This document shows, piece after piece, positions 21,420 through 29,345 of a stretch of DNA of 32,096 bases. Under the pieces are notes generated by a model. That model did no database searches. It had not been told where the DNA came from and saw only the letters and a program-made list of their open reading frames with translations. This stretch comes from Actinomycetes bacterium (GTDB taxonomy: Bacteria; Actinomycetota; Acidimicrobiia; IMCC26256; Chersky-534). The translations under genes were made by a program, and so were the position numbers. Position 1 is the first letter of the stretch. Each line of letters begins with the position of its first letter. The stretch covers positions 1 to 32,096 of the forward strand of contig JAODBH010000099.1 of the NCBI GenBank assembly GCA_025463865.1, in the 5' to 3' direction.

Positions 21420-23392
21420 TCGGTGGAGGCGGTGGTGGTCACATCCGAGAAGGTCCGGCTGATGTCGGTGCTCAGCCAGTAGCTCTTCTTGAACCGGTAG
21501 AGGAATCGACCGATGCCGGGGGCGACGATGTTGGTATCGCCGTCCTTGACGACGTACGCGTACTGTCGCTGGTAGCGGAGGGGCGACCTGCCCGGCTCCT
21601 TGAAGTCCGCCTCCACATCGATGTTGCCGCTCCTCCCCGGGAGCGCGACCGTCGTCGCCGTGTCGCCGGCTGCGTCGGCCCGGAAGGTCCACGCGACGTC
21701 GTACGTTTCCCCCTTGGTCGAGTGCCGGTCGATCACGACCTTGCGGTCCGTGTGTCCGACGTGCACCGTCATGGTGACCGCGGCCTTGCCCAGGGTGTTG
21801 ACCAGTCGCAGCCGGAGCGTGACCGTGGGACCGGCCGCGACGTGGAACGGTTCGATGAACCGGGTCGGGGCGAGGAGGTCGTCGCCGGGCCTCAACTCGG
21901 TGCGCATGCGCACCAGCTTGCGGTCCGGGAAGCGCTCCGACGCGGCGAGGATCGTCGGGCCCCGGTAGATCGAGAAGATCACGTTCTGGTCCAGGTCCGG
22001 ACGGTTCTCGAGGAACGGTGCCACGTTCGCGTAGCCGACCGTCCCGCGGTCGTTCACGAACATGATCGCGTGGGCGAGGTGGGCCTGGTGGACGAGCCGT
22101 TGGACCGCTTTGTAGTTCTCGGTGATCGGCCGGTTGCGGTCGATTCTGGGGCCGCCCATGGACACGGTGACGACGGCGAGCACCACGAGGGTCGCGGCGC
22201 CCAACGCTCGACTCCGGTCCATGACCAGACCGACGCCCGCAGCCGCGAAGAGGGCCAGCGGTATCAGGACGGCGAGATGGTAGAAGGGGCCCATCGTCCG
22301 CGCTCCGGGCCAGTTGCTGATGATCGAGTACGGGCTCCAGAAGAGCGAGTAGCCCACCGCGAACGAGGCCCCGACGGCCAGCAGCACCCACACCGCTACG
22401 CCTCGCCGGCGGTAGCGCCACACGGCGTAGAGAGCGAGCAGCACGAGTAGGAAGCCTCCGAACACCCAACCGGGAAACTGCTCGAGGCTCTGGCGAAACG
22501 ACAGCCACGCGGCGCTGGGCGTGAAGTCGAAGGACTGTCCGCGAAAGATTCCGCGCCGGCCGAACCCAAGTTGATCGTTCGGGCCCGTGATCGTGTACGC
22601 CATGCGGAACGGGTTGCCCATGAGCGTCAGGTTGTAGATGAGCAGCGCCGCGATGGGCACCGCGGCTCCGAGCGCCGTCCAGCCGGACGCCACGAGCAAA
22701 CGTCGGACGTTCCGTCGCATCGAGATCGCGACCACGATCGTGATCGGCAGGACGAGCAGGAGCGCGTCGTACGGGCGGGCGAACACGGCCACGCCGAAGA
22801 GCGCGCCGCCGCCGACCAGGCGGAGCTTGACGCAGAGTGCGGGCGGCACGTCCTCCGGCCACCGGCGCAGCGCACCGAGCACGAGGAGCAGGACCGCGAT
22901 CTCGAGGGTGAGCTCGAACGCGTACGGGAGGTAGGTGCCCGTCTGCAGGAAGAACAGCGGCGAGAACACCAGGATCGCGGCGGCGATCAACCCCTCCCGC
23001 CACCGGCCGAACACCTCTCGACCGAGCAGCCCCATCAGCGCCGCCGCCGCGGCGGCGGTGGCGACCATGCCGACCTGCGTCGCTCCGAACACGTTGCCGG
23101 CGGCGAGGACCGACGGCCAGATCGGGGCGTACTTCAGCACCAACCGTCCGTCGCGCACCCCCGAGGCCCAGGGCCGGAACGGCGCGTAGCTCGCGGGCAG
23201 GGTGACGTGACCCTGGGCCAGGAGGCGGGACGAGAACACGTACATCTGCTCGTCCTCGTTGAGCGATCCGAGCGGATACACCCACCGGCGGACGAGCACG
23301 GCAACCACGGCGGCGACGGCGCTCAGACCGCCGAGGGCCCACCAGTCGGCCGGCCGTGACGGCGGCAACGGTTTCGATCCAGCCTCCGACAC
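21416..23392 (-). CDS. Multi-pass membrane protein, GT-C/PMT-like glycosyltransferase candidate
   Basis: A 658-residue integral membrane protein with about 11-12 hydrophobic segments in the first two thirds and a beta-rich extracytoplasmic C-terminal third (about 440-650). After the first segment comes LGSLNEDEQMYVFSSRLLAQG, an acidic first loop of the kind found in GT39/ArnT/PMT enzymes, then YAPIWPSVLA. Such proteins transfer a sugar from a lipid-phosphate donor; the donor and acceptor are unknown. GTG 23392 has a GGGGGGA stretch just upstream; a TTG at 23404 in frame is possible. TAGGTT upstream may be its -10. Its stop overlaps the microORF start. Confidence 0.78.
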   Translation of the reverse strand: MSEAGSKPLPPSRPADWWALGGLSAVAAVVAVLVRRWVYPLGSLNEDEQMYVFSSRLLAQGHVTLPASYAPFRPWASGVRDGRLVLKYAPIWPSVLAAGNVFGATQVGMVATAAAAAALMGLLGREVFGRWREGLIAAAILVFSPLFFLQTGTYLPYAFELTLEIAVLLLVLGALRRWPEDVPPALCVKLRLVGGGALFGVAVFARPYDALLLVLPITIVVAISMRRNVRRLLVASGWTALGAAVPIAALLIYNLTLMGNPFRMAYTITGPNDQLGFGRRGIFRGQSFDFTPSAAWLSFRQSLEQFPGWVFGGFLLVLLALYAVWRYRRRGVAVWVLLAVGASFAVGYSLFWSPYSIISNWPGARTMGPFYHLAVLIPLALFAAAGVGLVMDRSRALGAATLVVLAVVTVSMGGPRIDRNRPITENYKAVQRLVHQAHLAHAIMFVNDRGTVGYANVAPFLENRPDLDQNVIFSIYRGPTILAASERFPDRKLVRMRTELRPGDDLLAPTRFIEPFHVAAGPTVTLRLRLVNTLGKAAVTMTVHVGHTDRKVVIDRHSTKGETYDVAWTFRADAAGDTATTVALPGRSGNIDVEADFKEPGRSPLRYQRQYAYVVKDGDTNIVAPGIGRFLYRFKKSYWLSTDISRTFSDVTTTASTE

Positions 23393-23513
23393 GCATCCCC
23401 CCAAGACCCCGTGCGGAGCGAAACCTAGTCACTCGGGCCAGGTCCGGGCATCTGCGCCGGTCAGCGCCCGACCGTCCCGCCGGCCGTTCGTGCCGTCCTC
23501 ACGGGCCCTCGGG

Positions 23514-23858
23514 TCAGGCAGGCGGGTGGGCGGTGAGGGCGAAGAGCCCGGCGGTGATGACGATCATCGCGGCGCCGGCCGCGAGCAGCGTGAAGGGCAC
23601 ACCCCGCATGCGTCGTTGGGCCACCGGCAGGCCCCATCCGATCGCGAGCGCGGCGGTGACGGTCAGGCGGATCGCACTGATGTTGCCGTTCGCGGCGACG
23701 AGGATCTGCGACAGGTCGATCACGATCGCGGCCGCGAGCACGACGGTGACGACCACGGTGACCACCGCGCGCGCGATGCGCCGGTCGGGGAGCGCTCGGA
23801 ACGGCATCGGCGCGTCGAGACCTGCGGGGACGAAACCTGAGGGCAACTGGGCGGTCAT
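23514..23858 (-). CDS. Small three-helix membrane protein of unknown function
   Basis: A 114-residue protein with hydrophobic segments at about 30-50 (VVTVVVTVVLAAAIVI), 62-77 and 86-107 (PFTLLAAGAAMIVITAGLF), an arginine-rich N-terminal side and a loop with QILVAANGN. I do not recognise a family. The ATG at 23858 has AGGAGA upstream. It lies 64 bases after the LLM gene on the same strand and 121 bases before the membrane glycosyltransferase candidate, so an LLM-membrane protein unit is plausible. Its last 27 codons are duplicated at 21315-21419. Confidence 0.75.
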   Translation of the reverse strand: MTAQLPSGFVPAGLDAPMPFRALPDRRIARAVVTVVVTVVLAAAIVIDLSQILVAANGNISAIRLTVTAALAIGWGLPVAQRRMRGVPFTLLAAGAAMIVITAGLFALTAHPPA

Positions 23859-23922
23859 GAAGGCGTTGGTCTCCTGATGGGTGGAATTGGTTCCGGGATC
23901 GGCGGGATGGGTGGAGCTCGAC

Positions 23923-24795
23923 TCAGCCGAGCTCGGCGAGCCGCGGGGCGACCTCGTCGCCGAGTCGGCTCACGAGCGAGACCGGATCGTCACTGAACGG
24001 CATGATCTCGACGAGGGTGATGCCGAGCTCGCGGTAGGCGGCCATCTCGGCGATGAACCCGTCGACGTCGCCGAGCGGGTCGCCGCCGCCGAGGATGGTC
24101 TTCTGGATCTCGTCCGGGTCCCGGCCGACGTCGGTGCAGTGCCGGGCGAGCACGTCGAGCTTGTGCTTCACCTCGTCGGCGCCGGAGGAGAAGAGGTTGC
24201 AGGCGTCGGCGTACTGGGCCACGAGGCGCAGTGTCTTCCTCTCGCCGCTCCCGCCGATGAGGATCTTGGGGTGCGGCTCCTGGATCGGCGGCGGCACGCA
24301 GATGGTCTCCGCGAGCTGGTAGTGCTCGCCGACGTACGGGCCGTCGTCGTCGCTCCACATCTGGAGGCAGATCTGCAGTGCCTCCTCGAGCCGTTCGAAG
24401 CGCTCGCTGACCGGCGGGAACGGTACGCCGAGACCGTGGTGCTCCCGCTCGTACCAGGCCGCGCCGATGCCGAGCATGGCGCGCCCCTCCGAGAGCACGT
24501 CGAGCGTCGTGACGATCTTCGCGAGCAGCGCGGGGTGGCGGTAGGTCACGCCGGTGACCATCGTTCCGAGCGTCATCTTCGACGTCAGCCCGGCGAGGAA
24601 CCCCAGCGACGTGTACGCCTCGAGCATCGGGTCGTGGCTGGTGGCGAACTCCTCCATCTGGAACCAGTGGTCCATCACGGTGAACATCGTGCAGCCGATG
24701 TCCTCCGCGGCCTTGGCGGTGCCGGCCAGCGTGGGCGCGAGCGCCTCGGGGCCGCCCGGCAACGTGAAGTTGGCGAAATGGATACCGAGGTCCAT
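23923..24795 (-). CDS. LLM-class F420-dependent oxidoreductase
   Basis: A 290-residue luciferase-like enzyme of the F420 group: MDLGIHFANFTLPGG, FTVMDHWFQM, KMTLGTMVTGVTYRHPALLAKIVTTLDVLSEGRAMLGIGAAWYEREH (split; RHPALLAK, LSEGRAMLGIGAAW and EREHHGLG are diagnostic) and PKILIGGSGERKTLR. It should exchange hydride with F420 and an unknown substrate. ATG 24795 follows AGGAG closely. A 7-bp inverted repeat (GAGCTCG 23914-23920 and CGAGCTC 23928-23934) spans the stop codon. Confidence 0.94.
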   Translation of the reverse strand: MDLGIHFANFTLPGGPEALAPTLAGTAKAAEDIGCTMFTVMDHWFQMEEFATSHDPMLEAYTSLGFLAGLTSKMTLGTMVTGVTYRHPALLAKIVTTLDVLSEGRAMLGIGAAWYEREHHGLGVPFPPVSERFERLEEALQICLQMWSDDDGPYVGEHYQLAETICVPPPIQEPHPKILIGGSGERKTLRLVAQYADACNLFSSGADEVKHKLDVLARHCTDVGRDPDEIQKTILGGGDPLGDVDGFIAEMAAYRELGITLVEIMPFSDDPVSLVSRLGDEVAPRLAELG

Positions 24796-24870
24796 GATCC
24801 GCTCCTGATGGTGGTGGCTGACGCGGGGTTGGGGGTCCCGCTCTTTCTAGACCCTCGGACCGTCGGCGCA

Positions 24871-24895
24871 GGCCTCGGCGCGTCGAGCCGAGGCC
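24871..24895. promoter_or_regulatory. Perfect 9-bp inverted repeat before the YkgJ-type gene
   Basis: GGCCTCGGC (24871-24879) and GCCGAGGCC (24887-24895) are perfect complements with a 7-base spacer, ending 17 bases before ATG 24913. It lies between two divergent genes, so it may be an operator or a 5-prime leader hairpin that shields the ribosome site. Confidence 0.5.
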
Positions 24896-24912
24896 AGGGA
24901 ACGCGCGCGACC

Positions 24913-25611
24913 ATGACGACGATGGACGACGAGGGGCTGGAGACCGAGGAGCATTCCGCCGGCGGGCTCGCCGACTGGCTGCGCGGCATGCGGTCGGCAC
25001 TGCGGGGTGAGCACGATGCCGACGTCCCGTGTGGCGGTTGCACCGCCTGCTGCCGTTCGTCGCAGTTCGTCCACATCGGGCCGGAAGAGACCGACGCGCT
25101 CGCCGCCATACCACCGGCGCTGCTGTTCCCCGCGCCGCAGATGCCCGAAGGCCACGTGCTCATGGGCTACGACTGGCAGGGCCGCTGCCCGATGCTGACC
25201 GACGCCGGCTGCTCGATCTACGAGCACCGGCCCCGGACGTGCCGCACCTACGACTGCCGCGTGTTCGCCGCGAGCGGTGTGGAGATCGACGACGCGGGCA
25301 AGGAGATGATCGCGGCTCGCGTCCGGCAATGGCGGTTCGACGACCCGTCGGCGGCCGACCGCCGGGTGCAGGACGCGCTGCGCTCGGCCGTCCGGTACAT
25401 CCGCGAGCACGGAGACCTGTTGCCCGAGGGCTCGGAACCCGTGACCGCGACCCGGCTCGCGGTGCTGGCCGTCGAGATCGTGGAGGCCTTCCTCGACCCC
25501 GATTGGGAGTCGCAGCCGCTCGACGTCACGGCGCAGGCGGTGCGGGTCACTCTCGGACCCCGGCCGCCGCAGCCTGGGAGCGGCGCGGGACAGCCTCCCC
25601 GCGATCCTTGA
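24913..25611 (+). CDS. YkgJ-family cysteine cluster protein
   Basis: A 232-residue cytoplasmic protein with the YkgJ metal-binding pattern: Cys40, 43, 46 and 47 (CGGCTACC), Cys92, Cys100, Cys110 and Cys115 (CPMLTDAGC, RPRTCRTYDC). The family is annotated as a zinc- or iron-chelating domain. The C-terminal half is helical and includes ARVRQWRFDDPSAADRRVQDALR and VLAVEIVEAFLDPDW; no other domain is recognised. Start is ATG 24913 or, nine bases on, ATG 24922. Convergent with the P450. Function unknown. Confidence 0.9.
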   Translation: MTTMDDEGLETEEHSAGGLADWLRGMRSALRGEHDADVPCGGCTACCRSSQFVHIGPEETDALAAIPPALLFPAPQMPEGHVLMGYDWQGRCPMLTDAGCSIYEHRPRTCRTYDCRVFAASGVEIDDAGKEMIAARVRQWRFDDPSAADRRVQDALRSAVRYIREHGDLLPEGSEPVTATRLAVLAVEIVEAFLDPDWESQPLDVTAQAVRVTLGPRPPQPGSGAGQPPRDP

Positions 25612-25633
25612 GGTCGTGGCGGGACCCGTGGGC

Positions 25634-26842
25634 TCAGCCGAACAGCACCGGCAGCGAGCTCGGGGAGCGCATCAGGTCGCCGCTCATCTTGGGCTTCGGC
25701 TCGACCGAGTCGTCGAGGCGGAGGCGGGGCAGCCGCTGGAACAGGCGGGCGAGTGCGACGCGGGTCTCCATGCGCGCGAGGTGCATCCCGAGACACATGT
25801 GCGGGCCGGTCGCGAACGCGAGGTGCGGGCGCTGGGTGCGGAACACGTCGAACTCGTCGGGACGGTCCCAGTACTTCTCGTCGTGGTTCGCGGAGCCCAT
25901 GTAGCAGGCGACGATGGCGCCCGCGGGCACAGGGACGCCCTCGACCTCGGTGTCGACGGTCGCCCGTCGACGGATGAACTGCAGGGGTGCCTCCCAACGC
26001 AGGGCCTCTTCGATCGCCTGCGGGAACAGGCCCGGATCGGCGCGCACGGCCTCGAGCTGCTGGGGGTTCGTCAGGAGCCCGAACAGCGTGTTGCTCGATC
26101 CGCGGTACGTCGTCTCGGCGCCGGCAGGCAGGAGGAGCCGGAGGAACGAGATGATCTCGTCGTCGGTGAGGCGTTCGCCGTCGTGCTCGACGTGCGCGAG
26201 CACGCTCAGGAAGTCGTCGGTCGGTGCGACCCGGCGTTCGGCGAGGATGCCGGCCAGGTAGTCCCAGAGCGACGCGCTCGCGGCGAGCCCGCGCTCCTGA
26301 TCGAAACGGAAGCTGATGAGCTCCACCGCCCAGCGGTGGAACTGCGGCACGTCGGACCGCGGAAGCCCGATCAACCGCGCGACGACGTCGACGGGGAACG
26401 GGAAGGTGAGTTCGTGCATCAGCTCGGCCGACCCGCGGTCGGCGAAGCGGTCGATGTAGCCGTCGACGATCGGGGGGACGATGTCGGTCTCCCACATCTC
26501 CATCGTCCGCCGGCTGAAGGCCTGCTGCACGAGAGCCCGGTGCGATCGGTGCTCCGGCTCGTCCATCTCGAGGATGGTGCGGCCGAGCACCGGGCCGACC
26601 GTGTAGGCGTCCTCGGACGAGAAGGTCGCGTTGTCGCTGAAGACCCGCTTCACCGCGTCGAACGAGTACGCACGGAAGACGCGGGGGAGCGCGTCGTCGT
26701 CGCGCGGCTCCTCGAAGAGTGGCGACGCGGCCCGCTGCTCGGCGAAGCCGGGGTACGGGTCGTCGTCCACCCCGATCCCGACGCTGCGGTCGAAGTCCTC
26801 GAACGGGTCGTACTCGTTCTCGGCTGTGTCGACGGTGGCCAT
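25634..26842 (-). CDS. Cytochrome P450 monooxygenase
   Basis: A 402-residue soluble bacterial P450. The I-helix oxygen-binding segment is LLPAGAETTYR, the K-helix ExxR is in EEALRWE, and the heme-binding loop is FATGPHMCLGMHLARME with thiolate Cys350. The PLF and HRSHRALVQQAFSRR regions are also typical. It should hydroxylate an organic substrate using electrons from a ferredoxin, which is not encoded in this window. ATG 26842 has a G-run upstream and a TACGTT box about 36 bases further up. It diverges from the repair gene at 26918. The CYP family cannot be assigned without comparison. Confidence 0.95.
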   Translation of the reverse strand: MATVDTAENEYDPFEDFDRSVGIGVDDDPYPGFAEQRAASPLFEEPRDDDALPRVFRAYSFDAVKRVFSDNATFSSEDAYTVGPVLGRTILEMDEPEHRSHRALVQQAFSRRTMEMWETDIVPPIVDGYIDRFADRGSAELMHELTFPFPVDVVARLIGLPRSDVPQFHRWAVELISFRFDQERGLAASASLWDYLAGILAERRVAPTDDFLSVLAHVEHDGERLTDDEIISFLRLLLPAGAETTYRGSSNTLFGLLTNPQQLEAVRADPGLFPQAIEEALRWEAPLQFIRRRATVDTEVEGVPVPAGAIVACYMGSANHDEKYWDRPDEFDVFRTQRPHLAFATGPHMCLGMHLARMETRVALARLFQRLPRLRLDDSVEPKPKMSGDLMRSPSSLPVLFG

Positions 26843-26905
26843 CGCGCCCCCCGGTGCAATCGCAGGCTGCCTGCGCGCAACGTACACCGGGCTCCCGTGG
26901 AGCGA

Positions 26906-26917
26906 TACCGTTTCCCG
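26906..26917 (+). promoter_or_regulatory. Leaderless -10 box TACCGT before the alkyltransferase-like gene
   Basis: TACCGT (26906-26911) is followed by six bases and ATG 26918, with no ribosome site. Confidence 0.55.
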
Positions 26918-27256
26918 ATGTCCTCAGCGGGCAGATCAGGCGTGCGCGATCCCGACGCGACGAACGAGCTGGTGCGCGGCATCGTGGCGTCGATACCGCC
27001 CGGCCGGGTGATGGCCTACGGGGACATCGCCGCATTGCTGCCCGCCGGCGGACCGCGCACCGTGGGCCGGATCATGCGCGAAGACAGTCACGATCTGCCC
27101 TGGTGGAGGGTCGTGAACGCGAGCGGGCGTCCCGCACCGGGCGCCGAGGTCGCGGCCCGCGAGCGGTACCGCGCCGAGGGAACCCCACTGAAGGAGCGCG
27201 TCGACGGAACCTACGTCGTCGACTACGAGGCCACCCGCTGGACACCTGGACCCTGA
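26918..27256 (+). CDS. Alkyltransferase-like (ATL) DNA-repair protein, MGMT fold without active-site cysteine
   Basis: A 112-residue protein matching the C-terminal DNA-binding domain of O6-alkylguanine-DNA alkyltransferase: IPPGRVMAYGDIAALL, GGPRTVGRIMRE with the helix-turn-helix and arginine finger, then DLPWWRVVNASG. In true MGMT the active site is PCHRV; here PWWRV replaces Cys with Trp and His with Trp. It should bind and flag O6-alkylguanine for nucleotide-excision repair rather than remove the alkyl group (family knowledge of ATL proteins). The usual ATL motif is PWHRV, so the second Trp is a variation. Confidence 0.93.
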   Translation: MSSAGRSGVRDPDATNELVRGIVASIPPGRVMAYGDIAALLPAGGPRTVGRIMREDSHDLPWWRVVNASGRPAPGAEVAARERYRAEGTPLKERVDGTYVVDYEATRWTPGP

Positions 27257-27276
27257 ACCGTGACCCCTGGGCCGCG

Positions 27277-28578
27277 CTATGCGGCGGTGGCACCTCGTCG
27301 GGCCACCGCGTCGATCGTGACCGCGACCAGGAGGACGATCGCAGTGACGATGAACTTCGACGCCGCGCTGAAGCCCTGGAGGCTCATCCCGTTGTCGATC
27401 GCCGCGATCACCACGCCGCCGACCACCGCATGCACCATCTTGCCCCGACCACCGAACAGGCTCGTGCCGCCGATGACGGCCGCGGCGACCGCGTAGAGGA
27501 CGAGCGTGCCGCCATCGAGGTTGGTCGACACCGAGCGCAGCCGTGACGCGTAGATGATGCCGGCGATGCCCGCGGTCAGGGAGCAGAGCGCGAAGCACAA
27601 CGTCCGCACCCGGGCGACCCGCACACCGGCGCGCCGTGCGGCCTCGACGTTGCCCCCGATCGCGTAGATGTAGCGGCCGAACTTGGTACGCCCGGTGAGG
27701 ATCGTCCACAGGACGAGCACGCCGACCACGATGAGCACCACCCACGGCATGCCCTTGATCGGGACCAGCACACCACGGTTGGTGTTGCAGATCAGCACCA
27801 GCACGATGCCCGCGATCGCCGTGAAGCCGATCTTGACCAGCGTCACGCTCGCGGGCGGCGCGACCAGTCCGCTCTTGCGCCGACGGGCGTCCCGGAACCA
27901 CAGCAGCGCCCCGTACGCGATGACCAACGCGGCGACGACGACCCAACTGGCGCCGGGGCTCAGGTTGCCGTTCGCGAAGTTGTTGATGGTGTTGTCCTGG
28001 ATGGGGAGTGTGCCGCCGTTGCCGAGGATGAGCAGCATGACGCCCTGGAACCCGAGCAGGCCGGCCAGCGTGACCACGAACGACGGCAGGCCGATCCGGG
28101 TGATGAGCGAGCCCTGGAACGCGCCGATGACCGCGCACGCCGCGAGAGCGGCGAGACACGCGAAGTACCACGGCCAACTTCCGTGCTGGCTGGTGAGGAG
28201 CTCGGCGGTGATGACGCCCGACACACCCGCGACGAAACCGGCGGAGAGGTCGATCTCACCGAGGAGCAGGACATAGACCTCGGCCATCGCCAGGAGCATG
28301 TAGATGGACCCCTGGACCAGGAGGTTGACCAGGTTTCCGGCACTCAGGAACTTGCTGTTGAGGAATTGGAAGATCGCCGCGATCAGGAAGAGGCCGACGA
28401 TGACGGGAAGCAGACCGGTGTCACCCGCCCGGATCCTCAGCGTCCACGCCTTCACGTACTCCGGGAGGGAGTTGGCGGCGATGTCGGGCGGAAGTATCGC
28501 CTCGATGTCGGGCTCGACACCTGACGGCTCGTCGAGCGGGTTCCCCGTCCCCTCGTGGCCACCGACGGACGTGGTCAT
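27277..28578 (-). CDS. Ribose/xylose-type sugar ABC transporter permease
   Basis: A 433-residue inner-membrane permease of the RbsC/XylH branch, with about ten to twelve hydrophobic segments. Recognisable parts are FLSAGNLVNLLVQGSIYMLLAMAEVYVLLLGEIDLSAG (split; the GEIDLSAG loop is diagnostic), GLPSFVVTLAGLLGFQGV, GRYIYAIGGNVEAARRAGV, which is the coupling loop contacting the ATPase, and GGTSLFGGRGKMVHAVVGG. A long soluble N-terminus (about 1-45) precedes the first segment. Its ATG overlaps the ATPase stop (ATGA). Last gene of the three-gene operon. Confidence 0.95.
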   Translation of the reverse strand: MTTSVGGHEGTGNPLDEPSGVEPDIEAILPPDIAANSLPEYVKAWTLRIRAGDTGLLPVIVGLFLIAAIFQFLNSKFLSAGNLVNLLVQGSIYMLLAMAEVYVLLLGEIDLSAGFVAGVSGVITAELLTSQHGSWPWYFACLAALAACAVIGAFQGSLITRIGLPSFVVTLAGLLGFQGVMLLILGNGGTLPIQDNTINNFANGNLSPGASWVVVAALVIAYGALLWFRDARRRKSGLVAPPASVTLVKIGFTAIAGIVLVLICNTNRGVLVPIKGMPWVVLIVVGVLVLWTILTGRTKFGRYIYAIGGNVEAARRAGVRVARVRTLCFALCSLTAGIAGIIYASRLRSVSTNLDGGTLVLYAVAAAVIGGTSLFGGRGKMVHAVVGGVVIAAIDNGMSLQGFSAASKFIVTAIVLLVAVTIDAVARRGATAA

Positions 28579-29345
28579 GAAACGGCCTCCGGCGTCGGCT
28601 TGCGGCTGGCCTTCCCGGTCGTGATGTATTCGACCACGCTCTGCTGGTCGAACTCGCTGATCGGTCCCTGCGCGACGACGTGCCCGAGGTACAGGACCGC
28701 GATGTAGTCGGCCACCTCGAAGACGTCGTTCAGGTTGTGCGAGACGATGAGCACCGAGAGGCCCCGGTCCGCGAGTCGCCGGACCAGGTCGAGCACCCCT
28801 GCCGTCTGGACGACGCCGAGTGCCGCCGTCGGCTCGTCCATGATCACCAGTCGGGAGTTCCACAGCACGGCCTTGGCGATCGCGACGGCCTGTCGCTGGC
28901 CACCGGAGAGGGAAGCGACGGGCTGGCGGACCGACCGGACCGTCGTCACCGACAACGAGGCCAGCGTCTCGCCGGCCGACTTCTCCATCGACTCCTCGTC
29001 CAGCAGGACGCGCCTCGTCTTCTCCCGACCGAGGAACATGTTCTGCACGATGTCGAGGTTGTCGGCGAGCGCGAGGTCCTGGTACACGGTCTCGATCCCG
29101 AGGTCCGCGGCATCTCGGGGAGTGCGGAAGCGAACCGGCTTCCCCTCCCAGAGGATCTGACCGCCCTCGGGTTGGTGGATCCCGGAGATCGTGCGGATCA
29201 TCACCGACTTCCCCGCCCCGTTGTCACCGACGAGCGCGGTGACACCGGGGGGGATCTTCAGGTTCACGTCGTTCAGCGCCTGGACGGGTCCGAAGCGCTT
29301 GTTGACCCCTCGTAGCTCCAGCAGCGGCGTGTCCGCTTCAGGCAT
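28575..29345 (-). CDS. Sugar ABC transporter ATP-binding protein, single-domain
   Basis: A 256-residue ATPase with Walker A GDNGAGKS (40-47), Q-loop TVYQDLALADNLD, signature LSGGQRQAVAIAKAV, Walker B RLVIMDEPTAALG and H-loop VSHN. It carries one nucleotide-binding domain, unlike two-domain RbsA/XylG, so it presumably works as a homodimer like FrcA-type ATPases. The ATG follows directly after the stop codon of the binding-protein gene, with AGGAA inside that gene as ribosome site, and its own stop overlaps the permease start. Coupling across all three genes is expected. Confidence 0.96.
   Translation of the reverse strand: MPEADTPLLELRGVNKRFGPVQALNDVNLKIPPGVTALVGDNGAGKSVMIRTISGIHQPEGGQILWEGKPVRFRTPRDAADLGIETVYQDLALADNLDIVQNMFLGREKTRRVLLDEESMEKSAGETLASLSVTTVRSVRQPVASLSGGQRQAVAIAKAVLWNSRLVIMDEPTAALGVVQTAGVLDLVRRLADRGLSVLIVSHNLNDVFEVADYIAVLYLGHVVAQGPISEFDQQSVVEYITTGKASRKPTPEAVS

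Noticed and set aside
21420-23432. Alternative minus-strand frame of 705 codons over the membrane protein
   Set aside because: It reads the glycosyltransferase candidate out of frame as Arg/Pro/Gly-rich sequence without membrane segments. Only its final 34 codons are of interest, because they follow their own ATG.
23914-23934. Hairpin across the LLM stop codon as a terminator
   Set aside because: Only a 7-bp stem with the stop codon in the loop and no U-tract; transcription probably continues into the gene at 23514-23858.
25248-27035. Minus-strand frame of 595 codons across the YkgJ and P450 genes
   Set aside because: Out-of-frame reading of the P450 with Arg/Pro-rich composition; no motif.
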